Source of the DNA: Polyangium fumosum | GTDB lineage: Bacteria; Myxococcota_A; Polyangia; Polyangiales; Polyangiaceae | Direction of reading: 5' to 3' | DNA length: 64,000 nucleotides | Assembly (NCBI RefSeq): GCF_005144585.1 | Contig: NZ_SSMQ01000056.1 | Location: forward strand, 21,765-85,764 | In this document: positions 27,212 to 36,879 of the stretch, piece by piece | Layout of the letters: the number at the start of each line of letters is the position of its first letter | Position numbering within the stretch: position 1 is the stretch's first letter | Position numbers and translations under genes: made by a program | Notes under the pieces: generated by a model | What the model saw: only the letters and a program-made list of their open reading frames with translations | Told to the model about the DNA's origin: nothing | Database searches by the model: none

Positions 27212-30046
27212 TCAGCAGAACTCGATCGAGAGATCGGGCGAAAAGAAGTAACCGAGGTCGTTCCCGAGCAGGACCTCGCGCAGCCCGAGATCCCGCATGC
27301 GGGTCAGCATGACGTGGAGGCGGTTGCGCGCGGCGTCCGCCAGGATCCGCTCGCCGGGCCAGCCGATCTCGATGAGCTGCTCGAACGAGGACGGGCCGGC
27401 CGGCGCCGCGAGGTGGGCTCGCGCGAGCGCGACGAGCAGGCGCCGCATGACCGGTCGGTTCGCGCACGCGACGCGCGGGCCGCTCGGCGGCTCGACCCAG
27501 CGGCCGGTGGCGTCGATCCGCAGGACACGCGGCGCCGCGGGGGCCGGGGACGCGTGGGTCGCGAGCGCGCTGCCGAGCAGGCGCGCAAGCACCCGCAGCT
27601 CGGTGACCCACCGCGCGCCCGCGCCGTTCGCGGTCGCGAGCACGGCGCCGAGCCGCCTCTGGGCGCCGCTCTCGAGCGCGGCCGCGGCCCCGTCGTCGCC
27701 GTTCGTCCGCGCGCGCTCGGCCTCGGCCAGATCGAGGAACCCTTTGCAGATGTCGAGCGCGGGCAGGTGCGTGTCGACCCCCGCGTCGAGGTCTTGCTCG
27801 GCCGCCGCGAGCAGCTCGCGTGCCTCGTCGAGGTGGCCGACCGCGGCTTCGAGCACGCTCGCGACGACCGTGACGAGCCCCGAGTAGAGATGGCGGCCGA
27901 GCGCGCGCACCCGCGGGAGCGTCTCGCGTAGCTCCAGCCGCGCTTCGAGCGGACGCCCCTGCTCGAAGAGCACGACCGCGCCGCACGCCAGCGCGGCCAC
28001 CTCCAGCGTGTGCTCGCCGGTGGCGCGCGCCGCGTCCCGGGCCTCGCGGTACCGGAGCGATGCCTCGCTCGGATCCCCGGCCTCCAGCGCGGCGTGCCCC
28101 AGGCCGAGCAGCAGGCGCGCGGGCGGCGCGAGGCCAAGCGCTCGGGCGTGGGCGAGCGCCTGCTCGGCGTAGGCGCGCGCGGCATCGAGCTCCCCGGCGT
28201 CGAGGTGCACGTACATGAGCTCGAGGCGCATGCTCAGCTCGAAGGGGGCCTCCCCCACCTCGCGGAAGCGTTCGAGCGCCTGCTCCACGAACATCCGCGC
28301 CCGCGGCTGCTCCCCGCGCAGCCGGGCGACGAAGCCGAGCATCGCGTACGCGAGGCCCTCCAGGCGGCGATCGCCGACCTCGATCGCGAGCCGGAGCGCG
28401 TGGTCGGCGGCGCTGCGGCTCTCCTCGAAGCGCCCGCGCAGGAGCAGGACGAGCGCGACGAAACGCCGGGCGAGCGCTTCGAGGGACACGTCGTTCGCGC
28501 GCACGGCGAGCGCCACCGCCTCGTCGAAATCGCGCTCGCTCACGTCGAGCCTCGCGACACGCCAGGCCACGCGCCCGCGGGCGATCAGCGCATGGCCGCG
28601 GACGCGCGGATCCACCTCGGCCGCGGACGGGTGCGCGAGCGCTTCGTCGAGCCAGAGCAGGTGCGCCGAGGGGGAGCCGTCGTGCCAGCGAGGCTCTTCG
28701 AGCGCCACGAGGATCCGGAGCGCGACCTCCACCTCCTTCGGAGCGCTCGACGCGAGGCCACGACGCACGACCGCGAGCAGGTTCTCGCGCTCGACGAGCA
28801 GCCGCCGCGCGGCGGCGCTCGGGTCCTTGCGCGTGAGCGCGGCAGAGCGCTCGGCGTACCCGAGGAAGTAATGCGTGTGTCGCTCGAACGCCGCCGCGCG
28901 TCCCTCCGACGCCACGAGCCGCTCCTCGGCGTACTTGCGCACGCTCCGGTACATCGTGAGCCCCAGCTCGCCTTTGCCGTCGTCGTGCCGCGCATGAGTC
29001 AGGAGCGACTTGTCACGCAGCGCTTGCAAGGCGAAGAGCGCGTCGTCCCCGCCGGGATCGAGCACGGCTTCGGCCGCGTCGGCGCCGATGCGGCCGTGAA
29101 AGACCGCGCATTGCGCGAAGGCCTCCTGCTCCCAGGGTGGAAGGAGCCCCCACGACCAGTCGATCGCGTCGCGCAGGGTCGATTGACGGCCGCCGGCCTT
29201 GTCGCGCCCCCGGAGGACGTCGATGCGCCGCTCCAGACGTTCGAGCAGCTCGGCCGGCGTGAGCGTGCCGAAGCGCGCGGCCGCGAGCTCGATGGCGAGC
29301 GGCAGCCCATCGAGCTCCCGCACGAGGCGCGCCACGACGGGCCCTTCGTCCGGCGTCGGGTCGTACCCGGGGACCACCTCGCGGACGCGCTCCATCCACA
29401 ACGCGACGGCTTCGCTGCCGGCGAGATCATCCCGCTCGGGCAACGAGAGCGGCGTGAGCTCGTGCACGACCTCCCCGGGGATGCGCAATCGCTCCCGGCT
29501 CGTCACGAGGAGCTGCAGCTCGGGCACCGAAGGGAGCCACGCGCCCACGGTCGCGTCTGCGTGTTCGACGACGTGCTCGAACGGATCGAGCACCAGGAGC
29601 GCGGGCCCGAAGGCCGCGAGCGAGCGGACCATCCGCTCCCTCAGCTCACGCTCGCCGGCCCCTTCGGGTTCGGGCACGCCGATCGCGCGCGCGACGGCGG
29701 CGCGGATCCCGGCCACCCCGCGCGCGCCTTCGAGGTCGCAAAACACGACCCGCAGCGGCTCGTCCTGCGCGGGATCCGCGAGCCGGGCCGCCAGGCGCGC
29801 CGCGAGCGCCGTCTTGCCGATCCCCGCGGCGCCGGTGAGCGTGACGAGCGGCGCCCCTTCGGCGACGAGCTGCCCGACACGCGCGAGGTCGGCGCTCCGG
29901 CCGACGAAGCTCCGGGAGGCCCTCCGCGGACGGCCTCGGAGCGCGTGCTCCCCCTCCTGCGCGCGACGCCCTCGTGGGTCCGATCCGGGCTGCACACGAA
30001 GCCGCAGCGATGAACGAACACGCCCTCTCGTCACGTTGGATGCCAA
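27212..30046 (-). CDS. STAND ATPase regulator with TPR-like repeats and C-terminal winged helix
   Basis: A 944-residue protein. After an Arg-rich N-terminus comes SFVGRSADLARV (about 46-57), the usual opening of COG3903-type ATPases, then Walker A TGAAGIGKTAL (71-81), Walker B LLVLDPFEHVV near 150, LLVTSRERL and the GLPLAIELAAARFG segment. Residues ~380-800 are helical TPR-like repeats. The last ~95 residues look like an OmpR/AfsR winged helix: MRRLLVALARAHL, LIEIGWPGERIL, ARNRLHVMLTRMRDLGLREVL. This is an ATP-switched transcription factor of the kind found in regulatory clusters of actinobacteria and myxobacteria. Its gene directly follows a matched pair of 11-bp direct repeats that also occurs 2.7 kb further on, so it probably controls both lipoprotein genes. 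The N-terminal start is uncertain. Confidence 0.85.
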   Translation of the reverse strand: MASNVTRGRVRSSLRLRVQPGSDPRGRRAQEGEHALRGRPRRASRSFVGRSADLARVGQLVAEGAPLVTLTGAAGIGKTALAARLAARLADPAQDEPLRVVFCDLEGARGVAGIRAAVARAIGVPEPEGAGERELRERMVRSLAAFGPALLVLDPFEHVVEHADATVGAWLPSVPELQLLVTSRERLRIPGEVVHELTPLSLPERDDLAGSEAVALWMERVREVVPGYDPTPDEGPVVARLVRELDGLPLAIELAAARFGTLTPAELLERLERRIDVLRGRDKAGGRQSTLRDAIDWSWGLLPPWEQEAFAQCAVFHGRIGADAAEAVLDPGGDDALFALQALRDKSLLTHARHDDGKGELGLTMYRSVRKYAEERLVASEGRAAAFERHTHYFLGYAERSAALTRKDPSAAARRLLVERENLLAVVRRGLASSAPKEVEVALRILVALEEPRWHDGSPSAHLLWLDEALAHPSAAEVDPRVRGHALIARGRVAWRVARLDVSERDFDEAVALAVRANDVSLEALARRFVALVLLLRGRFEESRSAADHALRLAIEVGDRRLEGLAYAMLGFVARLRGEQPRARMFVEQALERFREVGEAPFELSMRLELMYVHLDAGELDAARAYAEQALAHARALGLAPPARLLLGLGHAALEAGDPSEASLRYREARDAARATGEHTLEVAALACGAVVLFEQGRPLEARLELRETLPRVRALGRHLYSGLVTVVASVLEAAVGHLDEARELLAAAEQDLDAGVDTHLPALDICKGFLDLAEAERARTNGDDGAAAALESGAQRRLGAVLATANGAGARWVTELRVLARLLGSALATHASPAPAAPRVLRIDATGRWVEPPSGPRVACANRPVMRRLLVALARAHLAAPAGPSSFEQLIEIGWPGERILADAARNRLHVMLTRMRDLGLREVLLGNDLGYFFSPDLSIEFC

Positions 30047-30118
30047 GGACCGATGCTACGACCGCCGCGTCGAGCGGGAAAGCGTGGACGTTCCCGGGCC
30101 ACGCGCGGGGCCCCTTGA

Positions 30119-33100
30119 ATGCCCATACAAATTTCCCACCTCACACCAAAACCGAGCGACGTCACGGAGCGGAATCCCCTCGAAAAACGCCCGAGCCTCG
30201 CTGCCCGACCGGACAATCCCGCTCGGGCCTCCTATCCTCGCCGCCCCGTGCGACGCGAAAAAATCGTCATTCTCGGCGGCGGAATGGCCGCCCTGACCAC
30301 GGCCTTCGAGTTGACCAGCGTGCCCGGCTGGGAAGATCACTACGAGGTCACCGTCTACCAGCATGGGCACCGCCTCGGCGGGAAAGGCGCGAGTGGCCGC
30401 AACCGCGAGCGATTCGATCGCATCGAGGAGCATGGCCTCCATCTCTTCTACGGCTTCTACGACAACGCCTTTTCCGTGATGCGCCGCTGCTACGAGGCGC
30501 TCGGGCGCCCCGCCGGCGCGCCCCTCGCGACCCTCGAAGACGCATTCAAGCCCCACTCCCTCATCGTCTTCGAGGAGCCCTCCGAGGGCACCTGGCAGCA
30601 CCAGCCCCTTCTCTTTCCCCGGAACAGCGATCCCCCGGGCCTCGGCCACAAGGTCCCCACCCCGGCCGAGCTGATCCCGATCATGCTCCAGTTCCTCCTC
30701 GACCTCTTCGACGCGCAGCCCGCGCTCCGCGGCGGCGCGGACACGACCCCGCAGCCGCGGAGCGTCGGGCTCCGTGTCCTCCGGCGCGGCGTCGCTCGTT
30801 TGCTCGCGTCCTTGCGGGATCTGCTCGCCCCGCCCGCGCGGGGCCTCGTGGCGGTGCGCCGCGAAGAGCTCCTCCGCCGGCTGCTCGCCTGGTCTGCCGC
30901 TGCGTTCCGCCGCGGCGAGCGGCTCCTCGCGCGGCAGCCGGAGATCCGGAGCGCCTGGGTGGCCGTGGACATCACGCTGGCGATGATCCGCGGGATGATC
31001 GCCGACGGCCTGACCGACCAAGACGACGTCGATTGGCGGCGCCTCGACCACGAAGACTTCCGGGCGTGGCTCATGCGGCACGGCGCCTCTGCCTCCTCCG
31101 TGCGGGCCTCGACGGTCTCGGGCGTCTACGCCGGGGCCTACAGCGCCGGCCGCGAGATCGGCGCGGGGACGGGCCTGCACTGGACGCTGCGTATGCTCTA
31201 TACGTACCGCGGCGCGATTTTTTACAAGATGCAGGCGGGGATGGGCGACGTGATCTTCGCCCCGCTCTACGAGGTCCTCCGCCGCCGCGGCGTGCGCTTT
31301 CGTTTCTTCCATCGCGTCGACAAGCTCCGCCTCTCGGCCGATCGCCGGCGCGTCGCGGCGATCGAAATCGGCCGGCAAATCGCGGTGAAAGACGGCGCCG
31401 ACTACACGCCGCTCATCGACGTGAAGGGCCTGCCCTGCTGGCCGAGCGAGCCCCTTTACGAGCAGCTCGTCGGAGGCGACGCCCTCCGCGCGAGCGGCGA
31501 GAGCCTGGAAGACTGGGGCGCGCAGTTCCCCGATCAGGAGCCGCCGCTCGTCCTCGAAGACGGCCGCGATTTCGATCGGGTCGTCCTCGGCGTGGGCCTC
31601 GGCGTGGTGCCGGCCCTCTGCGAGGAGATCGTCGCCGACGCCGGAAACCCGCGCTTCGCCGCGATGCTCCGGGAGGTCACGACCACGCCGACCGTGTCGG
31701 CGCAGCTCTGGAAGCGCGACGATCTCCGCGCGACCGGCTGGCCCCTGCCGCCGCCGGTCATGATCCCCTACGCCGCGCCCCTCGATACCTGGGCGGACAT
31801 GAGCCACCTCCTGCCGCGCGAGAGCTTCCCCGAGCCGGGTGGCCCGCGGAGCCTCGCGTACCTCACCGCGGCGATGGACGACGACGAGCCGCCGCCGATC
31901 GAGCGCTCCGCCTACGTGGGATACGCCGCGCGGCAGCTCCAGCGCGTCCGCACCCTCACGGCGCGCCACCTCGACACGTCCGCGGCCCACCTCTGGCCTG
32001 CGATCTCCCGGCCCGACGGCGCCCTCGACCGCAGCCGCCTCCACGCGCCGGCGTCGAGCGACGATCCCCTCGCCTTCCAGCACCATAGCCCGGTCCAGCA
32101 CCCCTCCGATCGGTACGTCCTCTCGCCGCGGGGGACCACACGCCACCGCCTCGCCGCGGACGAATCCGGCTACAAAAACCTCGTCCTCGCCGGCGACTGG
32201 ACCCTCACGCCGATGAACCTCGGCTGCGTCGAGGCGGCGACGATGTCGGGCATCCGCGCCGCCCAGGTGCTCACGGGCCTGCCGATCCCGATGCACGACG
32301 ACTGGCTCCGCGGCCGCGCCGCCGCGCCGCCGCGCGCCCCCCTCTACATCGAGCGAGGCCTCAACGAGTCGACCTCCCCACCCTACGACGCGCGGTCGAG
32401 CGTCATGGTCGCGACGCTGCTCCAGGCCGATCCGCGCCGCCTGCGCGACCTCTGCGGCCGCCACCTCGGCCTGCACGAGGAGCGCGTCTACATCCCGCTC
32501 GGCCCGATGGTCGTCTTCTACGCGCAGGACAACCGCCTCCTGTCGGCCGTCGACGCGAAGGGCGCGGTCGCGGAGCGCGATTTTGGCTTCCTCGTCCCGG
32601 TGGTGATCTGCGAGCGCCGCGGCGGGCGGCTCGACCCCCGCGCCCTCGGCGCCTACATCCCTGCCCTGTGGGTCGACCTCGGCGCGGCGCTCATCGGCGG
32701 CCGCGAGGTCCTCGGCTTCCCGAAAGGACACGCCGATCTCGGCTTCGAGGCCCAGGCCTCCGGCGCCCTCGCCCTCCACGTCGACGCGTGGCTGCCGCCC
32801 GAGGGCGGCGACGCCCTCACCCCGTGGCGCCACGAGCGGCTCGTCGAGGTCCGCGACGCAGGTGAAGGGGCGCCCGCGGTCTCGCTCCTCGACGCCCTGC
32901 GCGCGAGCCACGACGCGGCCTGGCTCGGCGCCGCGGGCCTCGACGGCTGCGCGCAAGGCCAGGTGCTCGCCCTCGGCGTCGATTGCCTGCGGACAGGGTC
33001 GGTCTCCATGGTCTTCCTCAAGCAATTCCGCGACGCGGCCCGCCGCGAGCTCGCCTGCTACCAGGCGATCATCGAGGCTCCGTGCCGCCGCATCGGTTCC

Positions 33101-33313
33101 TCCCGCGTGAACACGAGGCTCCCGCGCCCGATCGAGGTCTCCGTCTTGCGACGTACCGGCCTCGCGGACGCGCTCGGGCTCGTCGGCGAAGGAGACGACG
33201 AGGAGCGGGTGCGCCTGCGGGCCCTCGCGGGCGTGTACATGGAGCTCGACTTCACGATAGGCGCCGGCGAGGTCGTGAACCCGCGCCGCGACAGGCACGA
33301 CGGCGTGCGCTGA
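30119..33313 (+). CDS. FAD-dependent oxidoreductase fused to an acetoacetate-decarboxylase-like domain
   Basis: A 1064-residue two-domain protein. The first ~730 residues are a phytoene-desaturase-like flavoprotein: Rossmann motif KIVILGGGMAALTTAFEL, HRLGGKGASGRN, and near the end YKNLVLAGDWTLTPMNLGCVEAATMSG, the FAD-binding C-terminal motif of carotenoid/amine oxidases. From about 760 follows an acetoacetate decarboxylase (ADC) fold: YIPLGPMVVFYAQ, ERDFGFLVPVVICER, PALWVDLGAALIGGREVLGFPKGHADL. The last phrase corresponds to the ADC active-site region; the Lys in GFPKG is the candidate Schiff-base residue. Such fusions suggest an enzyme that oxidises and then decarboxylates or processes a lipid-like substrate. 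The first 43 residues lack homology; a GTG at 30248 just before the Rossmann motif may be the real start. It is divergent from the STAND regulator gene (72 bp). Confidence 0.85.
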   Translation: MPIQISHLTPKPSDVTERNPLEKRPSLAARPDNPARASYPRRPVRREKIVILGGGMAALTTAFELTSVPGWEDHYEVTVYQHGHRLGGKGASGRNRERFDRIEEHGLHLFYGFYDNAFSVMRRCYEALGRPAGAPLATLEDAFKPHSLIVFEEPSEGTWQHQPLLFPRNSDPPGLGHKVPTPAELIPIMLQFLLDLFDAQPALRGGADTTPQPRSVGLRVLRRGVARLLASLRDLLAPPARGLVAVRREELLRRLLAWSAAAFRRGERLLARQPEIRSAWVAVDITLAMIRGMIADGLTDQDDVDWRRLDHEDFRAWLMRHGASASSVRASTVSGVYAGAYSAGREIGAGTGLHWTLRMLYTYRGAIFYKMQAGMGDVIFAPLYEVLRRRGVRFRFFHRVDKLRLSADRRRVAAIEIGRQIAVKDGADYTPLIDVKGLPCWPSEPLYEQLVGGDALRASGESLEDWGAQFPDQEPPLVLEDGRDFDRVVLGVGLGVVPALCEEIVADAGNPRFAAMLREVTTTPTVSAQLWKRDDLRATGWPLPPPVMIPYAAPLDTWADMSHLLPRESFPEPGGPRSLAYLTAAMDDDEPPPIERSAYVGYAARQLQRVRTLTARHLDTSAAHLWPAISRPDGALDRSRLHAPASSDDPLAFQHHSPVQHPSDRYVLSPRGTTRHRLAADESGYKNLVLAGDWTLTPMNLGCVEAATMSGIRAAQVLTGLPIPMHDDWLRGRAAAPPRAPLYIERGLNESTSPPYDARSSVMVATLLQADPRRLRDLCGRHLGLHEERVYIPLGPMVVFYAQDNRLLSAVDAKGAVAERDFGFLVPVVICERRGGRLDPRALGAYIPALWVDLGAALIGGREVLGFPKGHADLGFEAQASGALALHVDAWLPPEGGDALTPWRHERLVEVRDAGEGAPAVSLLDALRASHDAAWLGAAGLDGCAQGQVLALGVDCLRTGSVSMVFLKQFRDAARRELACYQAIIEAPCRRIGSSRVNTRLPRPIEVSVLRRTGLADALGLVGEGDDEERVRLRALAGVYMELDFTIGAGEVVNPRRDRHDGVR

Positions 33314-33765
33314 GGCCCAGGCTCTGCCACGCGGCGGCGCGGAGGGACCTGAAATCCAGCCGAACACGTGTCGTCCCCCCTCGACAGAGCGTGTTCGGCA
33401 GCGCAGCCGGAGCCTCCTCCCGGCGACCCCCCGAGGGACACGGACCGCCCGCCCTGCGGTGGACCTGGACGCTGGGGGGTCGTCCCCCGCGACAAGCTCC
33501 CTCGACGGCCGACGGTCCTTGTTCGGCCGCTCGACACGGCCCCTCGGCCACCTCCGGCCCTCGTCGTTCGGCTCGACCTCCCCCCGGAGACACGCCCAGC
33601 CCCGTGTCCGGGCGGCGTGACCGTCGCCTTGTCGCGCCGACGAGCCTTGTTCGGTTCCCTGCGCGAGGTCGCGTGGTGGGCATGCGGCTTGTCGCGGCGC
33701 AGAACATCCGAGGACGAGGGTGGATGTCGCCGGTCGAGGATGTGCAGGGCAACAACTCGGAAAGG
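33314..33765. repeat. Intergenic region with degenerate repeats of about 21-22 bp
   Basis: This 452 bp gap contains no supported gene. GTTCGG recurs at 33393, 33521, 33566 and 33649 within similar GC-rich contexts (ggccgctcgac, ggctcgacc), with distances of 128, 45 and 83 bp, near multiples of 21-22. Together with the array at 2190-2625 it may be a second, more decayed member of one repeat family, although the unit sequence differs. Long open frames across it are read-through of biased composition. Confidence 0.4.
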
Positions 33766-33789
33766 ATGCGGTTCGTGTACCATGGGAAC

Positions 33790-35220
33790 ATGCATTCCAG
33801 AGTTCTGGGGATTCACCTCGCGATCCTGATCGCGATGAGCACGGCATGTGAAGTCACCGAGGACCCGCCGCGCGATAGCACCGGCTCGACCGGCGCATCG
33901 ACAGGGGGCACGGGCGGCATGGGAGGCGCGAGCGCGTCGAGCGGCGCCGGCGGCGCGAGCGCATCCTCCAGCAGCACCGGGGGCGCGGGCGGCGCGGGGA
34001 CGGGGGGCGCAGGCGGTACAGGCGGCGTGGGCGGCGCAGGCGGCACGGGAGGCGTGGGCGGCGCGGGAGGCGTGGGCGGCGCAGGCGGCATGGGAGGCAG
34101 CGGGACGACGACGTCCTCGAGCTCCGGCGGCCTCATGTGCAATGGCAATCAGATGCTCTGCGGCGACGCTTGTGCCGACCTCGCCACGGACGCGAACCAC
34201 TGCGGCGCCTGCGGTCACTCCTGCCTCGGCGCCGCCTGCAATGCGGGCCAGTGCGCCGCGACGGCTCTGTATACGGGCCATCAAGCCGTTCTGGTGCGCG
34301 TGGACGAACAACGCGTCTTTTTCTCGTCGCACATCGATATCCTGAGCATGCCGCTCACCGGGGGCGCCACGACCAAGGTGAACAAGGAGGAGGGCGTGTT
34401 GGCCTTCGGCGCAAGGAACATGGAGATCGCCGGAAACAACGTCTTCTGGACGACGCCGGATTCGCCGAACTTCGGCTACATCTCGAAGGTCAGCAAGAGC
34501 GGGTTTGGCCAGGTCCACATCGTGGAGCCCGCCGTGAATCACGGGCAGCCGCACAAGCTTGCGCTCGGAGACCTCGATCCCTCCGGCAACGCGACGGCCG
34601 TGTATTGGTGCGCGAACGGCAACGGTCAATTGCCCAAAACCGCCATCGTGAAGACGACGTGGAACCCCAGTGGCACCGGGACCTCGACGAAACTCGCGGA
34701 CGCGTCGGCCCTGTACCTCCGAGGAATCACGCTGCACCAAACCGATGTGTATGTCCTCTCCGCCCAGCCCTCGCAGATCGTTCGCGTGCCGCAAGCAGGC
34801 GGCGCCGCGACGGTGTTCACGCCCGGCACCTGGTCCGGGATCGATCTCCTTTCGGACGCAGAAAACCTGTACGTGCTCGACGTGGGCCCAGGAGCGAACG
34901 GCAAGTACGCCGACGGCAAGGTGTGGAAGATCCCGTTCGCGGACGGCGTGCCCGTCGCGCTGGTGACGGGCGTGGCCAATCCATCGGCGTTCGCGACCGA
35001 CGGCGAGCGTATTTATTACACGTCCGCGTGGAACGAGAGCGGGCAGCTCGCCGACGGAGCGGTGTTCGCCGTGCCCATCGCGGGCGGTCCAGCGGTCACC
35101 ATCGCGGACAAGCAGCCGGCCCCGCGCGGCATCGCCGTCGACGGGACGCATGTGTACTGGGCGAATTATGGCGTCGGGCCCAACCAAGTGGATGGCGGGG
35201 TGCTCAAGGCGCCGAAGTAG
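33790..35220 (+). CDS. Lipoprotein with Gly linker, Cys-rich module and beta-propeller
   Basis: A 476-residue lipoprotein (another in-frame ATG at 33766 adds eight residues). The signal ends at AMSTAC. A GG-T/A/V linker of ~95 residues leads to a myxobacterial Cys-rich module (MCNGNQMLCGDACADLAT, NHCGACGHSCLG, CNAGQC), known from Stigmatella/Myxococcus-type surface proteins. The rest is a six- or seven-bladed propeller with repeated phrases such as VFFSSHIDILSMPLTGG, NNVFWTTPDSP, TAVYWCANGNGQ, DVYVLSAQPSQIVRVPQAGG, ERIYYTSAWNES and THVYWANYGVG, similar to the YncE/DUF5050-like propellers. No enzyme motif is seen; binding at the cell surface is the likely role. Confidence 0.8.
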   Translation: MHSRVLGIHLAILIAMSTACEVTEDPPRDSTGSTGASTGGTGGMGGASASSGAGGASASSSSTGGAGGAGTGGAGGTGGVGGAGGTGGVGGAGGVGGAGGMGGSGTTTSSSSGGLMCNGNQMLCGDACADLATDANHCGACGHSCLGAACNAGQCAATALYTGHQAVLVRVDEQRVFFSSHIDILSMPLTGGATTKVNKEEGVLAFGARNMEIAGNNVFWTTPDSPNFGYISKVSKSGFGQVHIVEPAVNHGQPHKLALGDLDPSGNATAVYWCANGNGQLPKTAIVKTTWNPSGTGTSTKLADASALYLRGITLHQTDVYVLSAQPSQIVRVPQAGGAATVFTPGTWSGIDLLSDAENLYVLDVGPGANGKYADGKVWKIPFADGVPVALVTGVANPSAFATDGERIYYTSAWNESGQLADGAVFAVPIAGGPAVTIADKQPAPRGIAVDGTHVYWANYGVGPNQVDGGVLKAPK

Positions 35221-35241
35221 GTGGGGAGCGAGCGGGCCTCG

Positions 35242-36630
35242 TCAGAGATCCGCGACCCGCCCGCCCATCATGACCTTGCGAACCCCATGGATGACGACGT
35301 TGATGTCCGTCAGGGGGTCGCCCTCGACCGCGATGATGTCGGCGTAGTAACCCACGGCGACCTTTCCGATCTCGTTCTGGGCGCCGATGCTCTCGGCGCC
35401 GTGGAGGGTGGCCGTGCGCAGCGCTTCGAGCGGGGTCATCCCGGCCTGCACGAGCCAGGCGAGCTCGCGTGTATTCTCGCCGAATCCGGTGAACACGGCG
35501 TCCGAGCCCATCGCGATCTTCACGCCGACCTGGTGCGCCTGGGTCGCGCTGGCGAGGTTGTCCTGGATGTATGCTTCGAACTTCGCCTCCAGATCGGGGG
35601 CGTAACCGAAGAACGCGAGGTTGTCCTTGTAATAGCGGTTGTGATCGATGGTCGGCACGTAGATCGTCCCCTTGTCGATCATGTTGCCGCAGTCGACCAT
35701 GTCGAGGCCCTCCGGGTGCTCGATCGAGTCCGGGCCGGCCATGATGGCGAGCTTGGCCGTGTCCTGGTGGTAGGCGTGGATCGCGATGGGCAACCCCTCC
35801 TGGTGGGACGTGTCGACGAGCAGCTTGAGCTCGTCGAACGTGAACGTCGGCGAGCATTCGAGCGTCTGGTCGGTGCACTTGTCGGCCCATACCTTCACGA
35901 GGTCGGCGCCGCGCAGCACCTGCAGATGCACCCAGTTCTTCAATTCCTCGGTGGGGACCGCGGCCGGGTACTTGTAATTCGAGATTCCGCCGATGGAGTT
36001 GTACATCCGCGGTCCCAGCGTCTTGCCGGACATGATCTCGGCGCGCAGGGGGTTCAGGATGAAGTCGCGGCCTCCCTTGTCGATCGCGGTGGTGACGCCG
36101 GTCTTGAGCGTCGCCAGCGCGGCGTTGCGGGCGAGGTCCATGAGCTTGTAGACGTTGTTGTTCATCAGCCAGTTGACACGGGTCCAGGGGAGCGTGCCCG
36201 GCTCCTGGTCCGTCTGGTAGGTGAAGTGGACGTGGGCATCGACGAGGCCGGGGAGACCGGTGTACGCCGACCAATCGATGACGCTGGCCCCGCACGGGAT
36301 CTGCTTCTCATCCGTGCCGACGTAGCTGATCCGATCCTCGTGGATCACGACGATCGCCTTGTCGATGACCGTGCCGTCCTCGGGATGGACGAGCTTGCCA
36401 AACCGAATGGCCTTGTCGCTGGTCACGCATTCACCACCGCCGGTGCCGCCGGTACCACCGCCGACGCCGCCGGTGCCGCCGGTGCCGCCACCGATGCCGC
36501 CGGTGCCACCGGTACCGCCGGTGCCGCCGGTGCCACCGGCTCCGGTGGTGTTCTCATTTCCCGGCCCGCAATGGACCGTCGCAAGGAGGAGGAGGGCCAA
36601 CGAAGAGGTTCGAAAAGCTAGGTTCCACAT
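35242..36630 (-). CDS. Lipoprotein amidohydrolase (imidazolonepropionase-like family)
   Basis: A 462-residue metal-dependent hydrolase exported as a lipoprotein: AGGAG nine bases before ATG at 36630, then LLLLATVHC with the lipid Cys and a ~45-residue GG-T linker. The amidohydrolase barrel shows the HxH metal motif in DAHVHF, ADLVKVWAD (possible bridging Lys), IAIHAYHQD, DSIEHPEGLD and the C-terminal metal Asp in AMGSDAVFTG, ending with AEIG-like ADIIAVEGDPLTDI. This COG1228-like group cleaves cyclic amides or peptides (imidazolonepropionase, prolidase). Extracytoplasmic location suggests scavenging of peptides or amides from prey or soil. It is single-gene, convergent with the propeller lipoprotein gene (21 bp). 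Confidence 0.9.
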   Translation of the reverse strand: MWNLAFRTSSLALLLLATVHCGPGNENTTGAGGTGGTGGTGGTGGIGGGTGGTGGVGGGTGGTGGGECVTSDKAIRFGKLVHPEDGTVIDKAIVVIHEDRISYVGTDEKQIPCGASVIDWSAYTGLPGLVDAHVHFTYQTDQEPGTLPWTRVNWLMNNNVYKLMDLARNAALATLKTGVTTAIDKGGRDFILNPLRAEIMSGKTLGPRMYNSIGGISNYKYPAAVPTEELKNWVHLQVLRGADLVKVWADKCTDQTLECSPTFTFDELKLLVDTSHQEGLPIAIHAYHQDTAKLAIMAGPDSIEHPEGLDMVDCGNMIDKGTIYVPTIDHNRYYKDNLAFFGYAPDLEAKFEAYIQDNLASATQAHQVGVKIAMGSDAVFTGFGENTRELAWLVQAGMTPLEALRTATLHGAESIGAQNEIGKVAVGYYADIIAVEGDPLTDINVVIHGVRKVMMGGRVADL

Positions 36631-36879
36631 GAGAGAACTCCTGACTGTCGGGAAGCGGCTCCATGCCGAGCGATGGGTGGACGCCGACACGCTAGGCGCG
36701 TGAACCACAAACTGACATCCGGATGCGCTGCGCAGGTTTTTCGCGTCCTTCGTGTCGACGAGCCGTTCTGGCGCGACAAGAGCCATTCTTGCGCAGAGCG
36801 CGCTCGGAATCCCCGGAACGGCGCGCTCGTGGGGGGACGGAGCCGCAATCCCACGCGCTTCCGCGGGGCGAGCCGTCGC

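Noticed and set aside
30056..33847. A 1263-codon open frame on the minus strand opposite the FAD/ADC fusion gene
   Set aside because: It is Arg/Glu/Gly/Ala-rich with no domain motif, a mirror of high-GC third positions, while the plus strand has clear Rossmann and ADC motifs.
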